A stretch of DNA of 64,000 nt. Source: Gemmatimonadaceae bacterium (GTDB lineage: Bacteria > Gemmatimonadota > Gemmatimonadetes > Gemmatimonadales > Gemmatimonadaceae). Where the stretch lies: contig JACVCD010000001.1 in assembly GCA_016742275.1 (NCBI GenBank), forward strand, positions 1 to 64,000. The letters run 5' to 3'. Below the pieces are notes generated by a model. The model ran no database searches and had not been told where the DNA came from. It saw only the letters and a list, made by a program, of their open reading frames with translations. Shown piece by piece: positions 18,184 through 26,545 of the stretch. Position 1 is the stretch's first letter, and each line of letters opens with the position of its first letter. Both the position numbers and the translations under genes were made by a program.

Positions 18184-18699
18184 TCAGGCTGCAGCCAACT
18201 GCACTCCGCATCCGCTGCAGAATCGCGAACCCGCTACATCGATTGGCGTGCCGCACGCCCCGCACGCCCCGGGTAGATAGCGTCCACAGCTCGAGCAGTA
18301 CGTGGCGTCAGGCTCCGGACGTGGACCGCACGTCGTGCAGCTTTGCTGATTGCTGCGCGCACGCGCGATGGCGGCTTCCACTGCATCATCACTGCTCACA
18401 GCAGTGGATACACGATCCGCTTCCCGCAGCTCAGCGAGCGCGGCCCGTGTGTACCGCGACTTGAGCTCGGCGTAATCGCTGTCGCTCAGCTTTCCCGTCT
18501 CACGATCGAATTCGATCTCACGCAGCGCATCCACTGCCGTGGCTGGACGATCATCATCATCGAGTGCAGAACGACCCGTGGCTGGCTTCGCGCCCGGCGC
18601 GTCCACGCCATTGATCAGCGGTGCCAACACGACCGATAGCGCACCCAACGCGAGCACAGTGCCCACCACTAACGAAACAGCGCCCTCAGAGATGGCCAT
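18184..18699 (-). CDS. CcmI-like membrane protein with C-terminal zinc ribbons
   Basis: The 171-residue protein has one N-terminal membrane helix (VSLVVGTVLALGALSVVLAPL). A segment LREIEFDRETGKLSDSDYAEL follows, like the cytoplasmic part of CcmI-type cytochrome c maturation proteins. Two to three CxxC pairs come next (CTTCG, CSSCG, CGACG, CSGCG) that form zinc ribbons. It is the last gene of the ccm operon, its ATG overlapping the ccmH stop as ATGA. The ribbon tail is not part of canonical CcmI. An accessory role in apocytochrome handling is inferred from context only. Confidence 0.75.
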   Translation of the reverse strand: MAISEGAVSLVVGTVLALGALSVVLAPLINGVDAPGAKPATGRSALDDDDRPATAVDALREIEFDRETGKLSDSDYAELKSRYTRAALAELREADRVSTAVSSDDAVEAAIARARSNQQSCTTCGPRPEPDATYCSSCGRYLPGACGACGTPIDVAGSRFCSGCGVQLAAA

Positions 18700-19397
18700 C
18701 AGCGATCATCCTTGAGCGCGGCCTGAAGACGGGCCATTTCGTCAGGCGTCGCATCGAGCGACGAATCGACAACATTTCCTGCAGCAGGCGACGATGAAGC
18801 GCGAGCGGCGGCAGCTTCCGCCGATGCGCGCGCATTCATTCGCCAGCTCCGAAGCAACGCACCTACGCCGACCGCACCCAACGCCAGACCCGCAAACGGT
18901 GCGAACCATGCCAGCAAATTGAATCCCTGCTTGCGTGGCGAGTTCAGAATGAAATCGCCGTACGTACCAAGCATGGCTTCCATGATCTCGTCGGCTGTGT
19001 ATCCGCCGTCCACGAGACGCTGGATATCACCATGCACTGCCGGCGAGATACCACACTGAAAGTCCGTCGTACGGCATGTGTAGATGTCGAGTGTGCACGG
19101 GCACGGACATGCCAACTGACGCTCGAATGCTTCGACCTGCCGCACATCCATGCTGGGCTTGGCGTTCGGCTTGGGTGGTCGCGAAACCGGCTTGTATGAC
19201 GATGCCGGCATCTCGAGCTGACCCGGCTGCGCCTGTGCGGCTTCCTGGGCAGTCCCTTGTGCCCCTTCCTGCGCGATGGCACGGGATGACAGCACACCGA
19301 TGCCCGCCAACGCGATGGCCGTTCGCGCAACAAACTCTCGCCGACTCGAAAGTCGACTTAAAACGTCTCCCGTGTTCACGTGGTGCAAGCCCATCAT
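18699..19397 (-). CDS. ccmH: CcmH-type cytochrome c maturation protein with a Tat-like signal and CPCPC motif
   Basis: The 232-residue protein begins with a twin-arginine-like signal (SRREFVARTAIALAGIGVL), unusual for CcmH. After a Pro/Ala-rich linker comes FERQLACPCPCTLDIYTC and then TTDFQC. This replaces the usual LRCxxCQ with a CxCxC cluster plus two more Cys. Downstream, GGYTADEIMEAMLGTYGDFIL matches the conserved CcmH helical bundle. A single C-terminal membrane helix (AWFAPFAGLALGAVGVGALL) anchors it. CcmH keeps the apocytochrome CxxCH Cys reduced for heme attachment by CcmF. It overlaps ccmF and the next gene by four bases each (ATGA), indicating tight coupling. Confidence 0.87.
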   Translation of the reverse strand: MMGLHHVNTGDVLSRLSSRREFVARTAIALAGIGVLSSRAIAQEGAQGTAQEAAQAQPGQLEMPASSYKPVSRPPKPNAKPSMDVRQVEAFERQLACPCPCTLDIYTCRTTDFQCGISPAVHGDIQRLVDGGYTADEIMEAMLGTYGDFILNSPRKQGFNLLAWFAPFAGLALGAVGVGALLRSWRMNARASAEAAAARASSSPAAGNVVDSSLDATPDEMARLQAALKDDR

Positions 19398-21430
19398 GCG
19401 CCCGTCTCCGCCAGCTCACGTTCACGCGCCATCGGAATCTGCGCCACGTAACCGCTTTCACGTTCCGCGCGCTGCGCCTGCGGCCACATCACGATGAGAC
19501 CACCGAACGCCATGATGATGCCACCGAACCACACCCACCAGACCAGCGGGTTGAAGTGGATGTGTACCGCTGCGGTATCGCGATCAGCAGCACCGGTGAA
19601 CACCAGATACACGTCCTGCTTTGGCGATTCAAGAATGCCGACTTCGGTCGACGGCTCGAACGTTGGCTCGCCCTGCGAATTCACATGCTGGCGCTTTTCA
19701 CTCGACAGAAGGCCCATGCGCTTGCCGTCCTTCGTCACATCGAGCGTGACAGACAGAACACGACGGTTGAGCTGCTCGAAGCTCGAAAGGCCCTGGCTCG
19801 TGAACGTCCATTTGCTGCCGTACGGGTCGGTGTGTGTGACCGACTCACCGGTCTTCAGCATGGCCGTGACATCGGTCTTGAACATCAATCCGGCAAACGC
19901 GCAGAACAGCAGCACCACACCAAAGTGCACGATGTAGCCACCATACCGACGACGATTGCGCGCCACGAGACGAATGGACGCAATGGCCAGACCTTCCTGA
20001 TACATGCGGCGGCGAGCACCGATGCCCTTGCCGAACTCCTGGAAAATCGTGCCGAACACAAAACCGGCCAACAGGTAAGAAATCAGCGCATACGGATCAC
20101 GCATACCAAGCGCGATCAACGCCACGGCAACCGTGACACCAGCCAAAACCGGCCACGTGAACTGACGGCGCAGGTTGGTCATCGACGCCTTGCGCCACGC
20201 GATCAGCGGACCAATGCCCGTGAGCGCCAACAGCAACAGACCCAACGGACCGTTCACCGAATTGAAGAACGGCGGACCCACCGTGATCTTGTCGCCCTTC
20301 ACCCATTCACTGAGAATGGGGAAGATCGTGCCCCACAGCGTCGCAAAGCAGATGCCGATGAGCACGAGGTTGTTGTACAAAAATGCCGCCTCTCGGCTCA
20401 CCATGCTTTCCAGCTCGGCGTTGGCCTTGAGGTCATTGAGACGCGTGCTCACCAGGTACACCGTGAGCGCCGTCGCCGCGATCAGGAAGCCGAGGAACCA
20501 GTTGCCCACGTTTGACTGGGCAAACGCATGCACGCTTTCAATGATGCCAGAGCGCGTAATGAACGTGCCAAGAATGGTGAGCAGGAATGACAGCACCACC
20601 AGCGTCACATTCCACTTGCGCAGCATGCCGCGCTTTTCCTGGATCATGATGCTGTGCAGGAACGCGGTCACCGTGAGCCACGGCAGGAACGAGGAATTCT
20701 CCACCGCGTCCCAAGCCCAATAGCCCGACCAACCAAGCTCCACATACGCCCACCACATACCCATCACGATGCCGATCGTGAGGAAGAACCACGACACCAG
20801 GGCCCAACGACGCACCGCGCCCAACCACTGCGCATCGAGCTTGCGCGTGATGAGGGCGCCGACGGCAAACGCAAAGGGAATGGCGGTCGCGATGTAGCCC
20901 AGATAGAGCATGGGCGGATGCGCCGCCATGCCCGGATTCTGCAGCTGCGGATTCATGCCGCGCCCATCGACCGGCACCCAATCAAGCCGCTCGTATGGAT
21001 TCGCACCGAAGGCCATCGCCATCAGGAAGAACAGCGACACTACACCAAGCGTGCCGGTCACGTACGGCATCATGCCGCGGTTGGTATGCCGATTGGCAAA
21101 CACCGCGATGGCCGAGTACATGGTGAGGATCAACGCCCAGAACAGCATGGAGCCGGCCTGACCCGCCCAGAATGCACTGAACGTGTAGACCTTGGGCAGA
21201 TTCGCGCTCGTGTACGACGCGACGAACTTGATCGAGAAATCGTGGGTGAAGAGCGCCACCCACAGGCCGATCGAGGCGAGGAGGGTGAAGCCAAAGGTGG
21301 CGTACATCGCACGCTCACCACTCTTCACCAGGTCGGGGCGGCCCTGCAGCCCCCCGGAGAACGACACGGTGGTCGTCCAGGCCGCCATAAGAAGGGCGAC
21401 CCAGAGCGACAATTCACCAACGAGGATCAT
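19394..21430 (-). CDS. ccmF: Cytochrome c heme lyase subunit CcmF
   Basis: The 678-residue protein has many membrane helices and the WWD heme-handling motif (GWSGYWAWDAVENSSFLPWL near residue 232), with Ala where Pro is common in WAWDPVEN. Periplasmic His candidates are visible (for example FTHDF and AAHPPMLYLGY). A periplasmic C-terminal region lies before the last helix. CcmF transfers heme from CcmE to apocytochrome with CcmH. Its length and motif order are normal. It is followed directly by ccmH (ATGA) and preceded by ccmE 61 bp upstream. No ccmA, ccmB, ccmC or ccmG lies in the window, so the rest of the system must be elsewhere. Confidence 0.96.
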   Translation of the reverse strand: MILVGELSLWVALLMAAWTTTVSFSGGLQGRPDLVKSGERAMYATFGFTLLASIGLWVALFTHDFSIKFVASYTSANLPKVYTFSAFWAGQAGSMLFWALILTMYSAIAVFANRHTNRGMMPYVTGTLGVVSLFFLMAMAFGANPYERLDWVPVDGRGMNPQLQNPGMAAHPPMLYLGYIATAIPFAFAVGALITRKLDAQWLGAVRRWALVSWFFLTIGIVMGMWWAYVELGWSGYWAWDAVENSSFLPWLTVTAFLHSIMIQEKRGMLRKWNVTLVVLSFLLTILGTFITRSGIIESVHAFAQSNVGNWFLGFLIAATALTVYLVSTRLNDLKANAELESMVSREAAFLYNNLVLIGICFATLWGTIFPILSEWVKGDKITVGPPFFNSVNGPLGLLLLALTGIGPLIAWRKASMTNLRRQFTWPVLAGVTVAVALIALGMRDPYALISYLLAGFVFGTIFQEFGKGIGARRRMYQEGLAIASIRLVARNRRRYGGYIVHFGVVLLFCAFAGLMFKTDVTAMLKTGESVTHTDPYGSKWTFTSQGLSSFEQLNRRVLSVTLDVTKDGKRMGLLSSEKRQHVNSQGEPTFEPSTEVGILESPKQDVYLVFTGAADRDTAAVHIHFNPLVWWVWFGGIIMAFGGLIVMWPQAQRAERESGYVAQIPMARERELAETGA

Positions 21431-21491
21431 CTGAGGCCTCGCGCCATACCTGCGGCGCGGTCGACGATGGAGTTTCGGGAGTTACGCCCGG

Positions 21492-21947
21492 TTACGCTTT
21501 GGGAACCGAGGCGGGATGCTGGGCACCGGCTGGGTACTCGCCAGGCTGGCCCGGGGCATTCTCATAACGCGACGCACACTTGGCCAACAACGTCGTGGCC
21601 TGGAAGGTGCCGCTCGCATCGAGTCGGCCTTCCACCACAACATCCACGCCATCCGTGAACGTATCCGGAGCCACGCCCCGGTAGTGCACGTTGTACGTCT
21701 GCTTGCCGTCCGTCATCTGAAACGTGAGCTCACGACCGCTCGGGTCACGGACGATCGTACCGCTCACGACACGAGCGCCAACCTTGACCCCGTTCTTCAC
21801 GAAACGGGGGCTGTCGGCCACCTTGGCCGCCAGTTCAGTGGGCGTGAGATAGTAGGTGGCCGTCTCGTCGATCGAGCTGGCCATCAGATAACTGGCGGTG
21901 CCGAGGACCAGCACGCCGCCGAGCAGGAACTTGTTGCGAGCTTTCAC
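21492..21947 (-). CDS. ccmE: Heme chaperone CcmE, CxxxY variant
   Basis: The 151-residue protein starts from GTG 21945-21947 (MKARNKFLLGG) with one N-terminal membrane anchor. The OB-fold segments follow: YYLTPTELAAK, GARVVSGTIVRD, ELTFQMTDG and VHYRGVAPDTF. In Escherichia coli type CcmE the heme is bound covalently by His in HDENY. Here the matching place reads LLAKCASRYENAP, i.e. CxxxY. Such CxxxY CcmE proteins are known from Desulfovibrio and archaea (so-called System I*). It opens the ccm operon. The 164 bp upstream hold only two short imperfect hairpins (22022-22044 and 22062-22085). Confidence 0.93.
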   Translation of the reverse strand: MKARNKFLLGGVLVLGTASYLMASSIDETATYYLTPTELAAKVADSPRFVKNGVKVGARVVSGTIVRDPSGRELTFQMTDGKQTYNVHYRGVAPDTFTDGVDVVVEGRLDASGTFQATTLLAKCASRYENAPGQPGEYPAGAQHPASVPKA

Positions 21948-22111
21948 GGGTTCGTCGCCTGTGGGGTCCGCTGAGAATACCGAAAGATAGTCCAGGGGGT
22001 CCCCCGCCCGTCAGTCCATGTCACGAATAGGAGGGAGATTCGTGGACACCTGAGACCGACTCACCCTTCTATACGCACAAGGGTGCACGAACGATCGCGC
22101 AAAGAATCGTC

Positions 22112-23587
22112 CTACCGATCGCGGGCCCAGGAAAGCGCCGCCCGAACAGCCCGACGCCACCCCGCATAGGCAAGCGATGCCGCCTGGGCACCGTTTTCAG
22201 ACGGGACAAACCGGTCAAAACGACGGCTGGCCAGAAACTGCTCCCCAGACGGCCAAACCCCGACGGCGCGTCCCGCCAACCCGGCTGCACCCAAGGCCGT
22301 GGTTTCGACCAGATCCGGCCGCTCCACCGGAACGCCCAGCACATCGGCCTGGAACTGCATGAGCCAGTCATTGCTGGTCGCACCACCATCCACCCGCAGG
22401 CGATCGAAGGCCACCTGCCCCTGTGTGCGCATGTCGCCCAGTACATCGCGGGTGGCGTAGGCCATGGCCTCGAGTGCTGCGCGAGCCATGTGCGCAGCTG
22501 TCGTTCCGCGCGTCAGCCCCACGATCGTACCGCGTGCATTGGGCTCCCAGTCCGGCGCTCCAAGCCCCACCAACGCAGGTACGAAGTACACTCCGTCGTT
22601 CGAGTCCAGTGAGCGGGCCATCTGTTCAGTTTCGCGGCTGCTCTCAATGATGCCCAACCCGTCGCGCAACCACTGCACCGCCGCGCCGGCGATGAAGATG
22701 CTGGCCTCGAGCGCGAATACCGGCTGACCGGCTTCATCGCAGGCGATGGTAGTAAGCAGCCCCGATCCCGGCGCCGGGCGATGAGCGCCGGTGTTGAGCA
22801 GCAGAAACGCGCCGGTACCATACGTGTTCTTGCCGTCACCCGCACGCCAACCACCCTGACCATACAGCGCCGACTGCTGATCACCCGCAATGCCGGTGAT
22901 GGGAACCACGGCACCGAGTGTCGCCATCGTGGTGTGCCCCACTTCGCCGCTCGATGCGACAATGCGCGGCAATACTTCGCGCGGCACGCTGAACAGCGCA
23001 CGCAGATCATCACTCCAGTCCCGCGAGCCGAGATCATACAGCATCGTGCGCGAGGCATTGGTATGGTCGGTCACGTGCACCGTACCGCCCGTGAGATGCC
23101 AAACCAACCAACTATCGATCGTTCCGGCCGCAAGTTCACCGCGCGCGGCGCGTTCGGCATGATTGTGCTGCGCCAGCAACCACTCAAGCTTCGTGGCACT
23201 GAAGTACGGATCGGTCACCAATCCCGTATGCTCGGCAATGAACGCCGCGTGAGGAGCCAGCGCTTCGCATCGCTCGGCTGTGCGACGATCCTGCCACACG
23301 ATCGCGCGATGCACCGCACGACCCGTCGCGCGCTCCCACAGCACGATCGTTTCACGTTGATTGGTGATGCCAACGGCCTTCGGCGTTTCTCCTGCTGCGG
23401 CAATGGCTTCGCGCGCAGCAGCGAGTGTCTTTTCGAGAATCTCGTGCGCGTCGTGCTCAACCCAACCGGGAGACGGATAGTGCTGCGTGATTTCGCGATA
23501 CGCGCGCGATAACACGCGGCCGTCCTGCGCAATCATCAGACACGTGGTGCCGGTGGTCCCCTGATCAATGGCCAGGACAGACGTCAT
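22112..23587 (-). CDS. glpK: Glycerol kinase
   Basis: The 491-residue FGGY-family kinase phosphorylates glycerol to sn-glycerol 3-phosphate. It begins VLAIDQGTTGTTCLM (phosphate-binding loop). It shows AVGITNQRETIVLW, VWQDRRTAERC, SFSATKLEWLL-like residues YFSATKLEWLL, TNASRTMLYDL, GIAGDQQSALYGQ and the C-terminal VDGGATSNDWLMQFQADVL, all glycerol kinase signatures. GGAG lies seven bases before the ATG. No glpD or glpF is nearby, so it is not in a glycerol operon here. Confidence 0.96.
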   Translation of the reverse strand: MTSVLAIDQGTTGTTCLMIAQDGRVLSRAYREITQHYPSPGWVEHDAHEILEKTLAAAREAIAAAGETPKAVGITNQRETIVLWERATGRAVHRAIVWQDRRTAERCEALAPHAAFIAEHTGLVTDPYFSATKLEWLLAQHNHAERAARGELAAGTIDSWLVWHLTGGTVHVTDHTNASRTMLYDLGSRDWSDDLRALFSVPREVLPRIVASSGEVGHTTMATLGAVVPITGIAGDQQSALYGQGGWRAGDGKNTYGTGAFLLLNTGAHRPAPGSGLLTTIACDEAGQPVFALEASIFIAGAAVQWLRDGLGIIESSRETEQMARSLDSNDGVYFVPALVGLGAPDWEPNARGTIVGLTRGTTAAHMARAALEAMAYATRDVLGDMRTQGQVAFDRLRVDGGATSNDWLMQFQADVLGVPVERPDLVETTALGAAGLAGRAVGVWPSGEQFLASRRFDRFVPSENGAQAASLAYAGWRRAVRAALSWARDR

Positions 23588-23656
23588 CGCAATGCTCCGG
23601 TATAAGGCGCGAATGGCAAGCGCACCGGGAAGGCGATGGTGCGCCGGGTCAGCTGA

Positions 23657-24670
23657 TCAAACAGACTCCCGATCGCCGAGGAATGGCGGATCGACGAAGC
23701 CACGGTCGGTGAGATAGCCACGTACCAACGCCCGCGGTGTCACATCGAATGCCGGATTCCACGCCGGTACGAGCGCCGGCAGTTCACCGAGTTCGTCGGC
23801 CTGCCGATGTTCGATAACGATGTGCGCACCGGTCGGCGTGGCAACGTCGATGGTGCTCCACGGGGCTGCTACATAAAAAGGCACGCCGTGCGCGTGCGCC
23901 GCCAGCGCTACACCGTATGTGCCGATCTTGTTGGCCACATCGCCATTAGCCGTGATGCGATCAGCACCGACGATGACCAGATCGACCAGTCCCTGTCCGA
24001 TCAGAGATGCCGCCGCACCGTCGGGCAGCACGCTCACATTGATACCGGCACGCACCAGTTCCCATGCAGTTAGCCGCGCGCCCTGTCTGAGTGGACGGGT
24101 TTCGTCGGCATACACCGTGAGGGCACGTCCACGCGCATGCGCCGCGTAGAGCGGAGCCAGTGCGGTACCAATGCCCGCTGTGGCCAATGCGCCCGCATTG
24201 CAGTGCGTCAGCACGCGCGCGCCGTCCGGAATGATGGCGAGACCGTGTTCGCCGATCTGCTCGCACATGCGCACGTCTTCACTGCGAATGGCTTCCGCTT
24301 CGCGAGCGAGCGCGGCGAGCAGGTCGTCATTGCGCACGGCTTCTACAGCCTGCTGCATGCGATGTACGGCCCACGTGAGATTCACAGCCGTTGGACGAGT
24401 AGCCGCGAGCCGAGGGGCGTACTCGGTAAGCAGATGACGCGCCTTCGTGCCATCGCCACCGCTATCACGACGCAGTGCGACAGCGAGACCAATGGCAGCG
24501 GCCACACCGATGGCTGGCGCACCACGGACGGCCAGTGTTCGGATGGCGTCCATCGTGTCTTCGAGCGACACGAGGTCGCGCTCCAGTTCCACACCGGGCA
24601 GAAGACGCTGATCGAGAATTCGGAGGGCTGAATGGTTGGGAGACCAGCCCACGGCTTTGGGAGGCTGCAC
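23657..24670 (-). CDS. mtnA: S-methyl-5-thioribose-1-phosphate isomerase
   Basis: The 337-residue enzyme of the methionine salvage pathway isomerises methylthioribose 1-phosphate to the ribulose form. Signatures are TLAVRGAPAIGVAAAIGL near residue 47, THCNAGALATAGIGTAL near residue 155 with the catalytic Cys, IVGADRITANGDVANKIGTY with the catalytic Asp, and FYVAAPWSTID. The start is GTG 24668-24670, six bases after a TAGCTT box, so it may be leaderless. No other mtn gene is in the window. It is divergent from the ArsR-type regulator. Confidence 0.95.
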   Translation of the reverse strand: MQPPKAVGWSPNHSALRILDQRLLPGVELERDLVSLEDTMDAIRTLAVRGAPAIGVAAAIGLAVALRRDSGGDGTKARHLLTEYAPRLAATRPTAVNLTWAVHRMQQAVEAVRNDDLLAALAREAEAIRSEDVRMCEQIGEHGLAIIPDGARVLTHCNAGALATAGIGTALAPLYAAHARGRALTVYADETRPLRQGARLTAWELVRAGINVSVLPDGAAASLIGQGLVDLVIVGADRITANGDVANKIGTYGVALAAHAHGVPFYVAAPWSTIDVATPTGAHIVIEHRQADELGELPALVPAWNPAFDVTPRALVRGYLTDRGFVDPPFLGDRESV

Positions 24671-24736
24671 GGGCGCAAGCTACGCGGGTGCGGCCCGGTC
24701 TGGGGTCGCCCAGCTGTGTAACGAGTTGGCGACAGT

Positions 24737-24789
24737 CAATACTTAAGCAACGACTTGACTTTATGAGTCCAAGCGCAATACTTAAGCCC
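24737..24789 (+). promoter_or_regulatory. Promoter with duplicated 12-bp element before the ArsR-type gene
   Basis: TTGACT at 24755-24760 and AATACT at 24777-24782 are spaced 16 bp, a good sigma-70 pair. The ATG at 24790 follows seven bases after the -10, so the mRNA is probably leaderless. The 12-mer CAATACTTAAGC occurs twice, at 24737-24748 and 24776-24787, the second copy covering the -10. A rough inverted repeat (CTTGACT/AGTCCAAG) lies between. This layout suits autorepression by the encoded regulator. Confidence 0.55.
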
Positions 24790-25146
24790 ATGCTTCAGCA
24801 ATTCGATTCCATCGACCGCATCCTGCATGCCTTGGCCGAACCGACCCGGCGGCGCATGGTGGAGCGCCTAAGCGACGGCCCCGTGTCCGTGTCTGCCCTG
24901 GGTGAGCCTTTCGATATGTCGTTGGCTGCGGTCCTGCAGCATGTGCAGGTCCTTGAGGCAGCGGGCGTCGTTCGCACCGCCAAGATCGGGCGCGTGCGCA
25001 CCTGCCAACTCGATCTCTCCGCCATGCGCGCCACCGAGCAATGGATGCGCGATCGCCGCGCAACGCTGGAACAGCAATTCGACCGATTGGGCGCCTTTCT
25101 CGATGCCACCCACGGTCCGTCTTCATCTGATTCGGAACTGCCATGA
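24790..25146 (+). CDS. ArsR-family winged-helix regulator
   Basis: The 118-residue protein starts MLQQFDSIDRILHALAEPTR and shows the ArsR winged helix: RRRMVERLSDGPVSVSALGE, then FDMSLAAVLQHVQVLEAAGV (recognition helix) and VRTAKIGRVRTCQLD (wing). It lacks the CxC metal-binding box, so it belongs to the SRPBCC-partnered subgroup rather than to metal sensors. An ATG at 24763 in frame is an alternative start, but the promoter suggests 24790. It overlaps the next gene by four bases (ATGA). Confidence 0.9.
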   Translation: MLQQFDSIDRILHALAEPTRRRMVERLSDGPVSVSALGEPFDMSLAAVLQHVQVLEAAGVVRTAKIGRVRTCQLDLSAMRATEQWMRDRRATLEQQFDRLGAFLDATHGPSSSDSELP

Positions 25147-25625
25147 CTCACGTCGCGCCGCCCGTGGTGCACAGCACCTTCACCATCGTTCGCGAGTACC
25201 CACACGCACCTGCCCGTGTGTTTGCTGCATGGGCCAGCATCGAAGCCAAATCACAGTGGGGGCCATGCCACGCACACTATACGCTCGACTTCCGGATCGG
25301 CGGTCACGAGATCACACGAGGTGGTGAAAACGGCGGACCTGTCTATGCGGTAGATGCGATCTATCACGACATCGTACAGGACGAGCGCATCGTGTACTCA
25401 TATGAATTGCGCCGCGATGATGTCCTGCTTTCCGTGTCGGTGGTATCGGTGGAATTCGATACCGAACCAGCCGATGCACCGGACAGCACGCTGGGTACAC
25501 GCATGATCTATACGGAGCAGGTGATTTTCCTCGATGGGCACGACTCGCTGGTGCACCGGGAACACGGCACGCAGGTAGGCCTTGATCGCCTCACGGTGGC
25601 ACTGCAGACCGCTCCACAGCAGTAG
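25143..25625 (+). CDS. SRPBCC (AHSA1-like) domain protein
   Basis: The 160-residue protein matches the AHSA1 subgroup of the START-like fold: FTIVREYPHAPARVFAAW, SIEAKSQWGPC, DFRIGGHEITRG, VYAVDAIYHDIVQDERIVYSYE and a C-terminal GLDRLTVAL. These proteins have a deep hydrophobic ligand pocket. Paired with an ArsR regulator, as here, they are common, but the ligand is usually unknown. Translation is coupled to the regulator through ATGA. Confidence 0.88.
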   Translation: MTHVAPPVVHSTFTIVREYPHAPARVFAAWASIEAKSQWGPCHAHYTLDFRIGGHEITRGGENGGPVYAVDAIYHDIVQDERIVYSYELRRDDVLLSVSVVSVEFDTEPADAPDSTLGTRMIYTEQVIFLDGHDSLVHREHGTQVGLDRLTVALQTAPQQ

Positions 25626-25705
25626 ACGGCAGGGGTGACGCGGTGGGTAGATTACGATTCCCCGTCTCCCAACCGCACGGCTTCCGCCCCGCTTCCGTTT
25701 CGCTC

Positions 25706-26485
25706 ATGTCCTACGAGTTTCTGACCTTTGACGTGGCCGATCGCATCGCCACGATCACCGTCAATCGCCCCGACAAGCTCAACGCGCTCAACGACGCCAC
25801 CATCGCGGAATTGGGCGTGGCCATTGATGAAGCCGTGCGCCGTGATGATGTCGCCGGCGTGTTGCTCACCGGTGCAGGCCGTGCGTTTGTCGCTGGCGCC
25901 GATATCTCGGAGCTCGAAAGCCAGTCGCCGCTCGACGGGCAGCAGCGTGCACGTGCGGGTCAGGCCGTCTTCCGTCGCTTCGAAACCAGCCCCAAGCCCA
26001 CCATCGCCGTCATCAACGGCTTTGCGTTGGGCGGTGGATGCGAGCTCGCGATGTCGTGTCATGTACGTATCGCCAGCGAAAAGGCCAAGCTCGGTCAGCC
26101 GGAAGTGAAGCTCGGCATCGTTCCAGGCTACGGCGGCACGCAGCGTCTGCCGCGACTGGTTGGACGCGGCGCCGCGCTCAAGCTGCTGCTCACTGGCGAC
26201 ATGATCGATGCTGCTGAAGCGCATCGCCTCGGACTCGTCGACCAGGTTGTAGCACCGGACGCGCTCACCGAAACCGCTCGCGCGCTCATGACCAGCATGA
26301 TCGCCAACGCCCCGCTCGCGCTCGCTGGCTGTATCGAAGCGGTGAACCGCGGACAGGATACCGATCTCGTGCAGGGCTGCACGATCGAAAGCGACTTCTT
26401 TGGTCTGCTGTCCGCCACGAGCGATATGCGCGAAGGCATGCGCGCATTCCTGGAGAAGCGCCCGGCCAACTTCACCGGTCGCTGA
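25706..26485 (+). CDS. Enoyl-CoA hydratase/isomerase (crotonase family)
   Basis: The 259-residue protein has VNRPDKLNALN, AFVAGADISELE (oxyanion-hole region), GGGCELAMSCHVRIAS and LGQPEVKLGIVPGYGGTQRL. Both catalytic Glu of enoyl-CoA hydratase are present (GGGCE and GQPE), so a true hydratase of beta-oxidation is likely. I chose ATG 25706 (MSYEFLTFD); a GTG at 25643 would add 21 unconserved residues. The length is normal. No other beta-oxidation gene is adjacent; recF follows. Confidence 0.93.
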   Translation: MSYEFLTFDVADRIATITVNRPDKLNALNDATIAELGVAIDEAVRRDDVAGVLLTGAGRAFVAGADISELESQSPLDGQQRARAGQAVFRRFETSPKPTIAVINGFALGGGCELAMSCHVRIASEKAKLGQPEVKLGIVPGYGGTQRLPRLVGRGAALKLLLTGDMIDAAEAHRLGLVDQVVAPDALTETARALMTSMIANAPLALAGCIEAVNRGQDTDLVQGCTIESDFFGLLSATSDMREGMRAFLEKRPANFTGR

Positions 26486-26545
26486 ATTGCCGGTCGTCGC
26501 GCGACCTCATGAGATGCGGTCTCACGTAGTGAGGTGCCTCGTTTC

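Noticed and set aside
19076-20515. Long open frame (479 codons) on the plus strand opposite ccmH/ccmF
   Set aside because: It is a shadow of ccmF and ccmH, is rich in His/Arg with no domain, and the minus-strand genes have clear family motifs.
22022-22085. Two seven-bp hairpins between ccmE and glpK as a terminator or riboswitch
   Set aside because: Neither is followed by a T tract and no known riboswitch core is visible; kept only as a remark in the ccmE entry.
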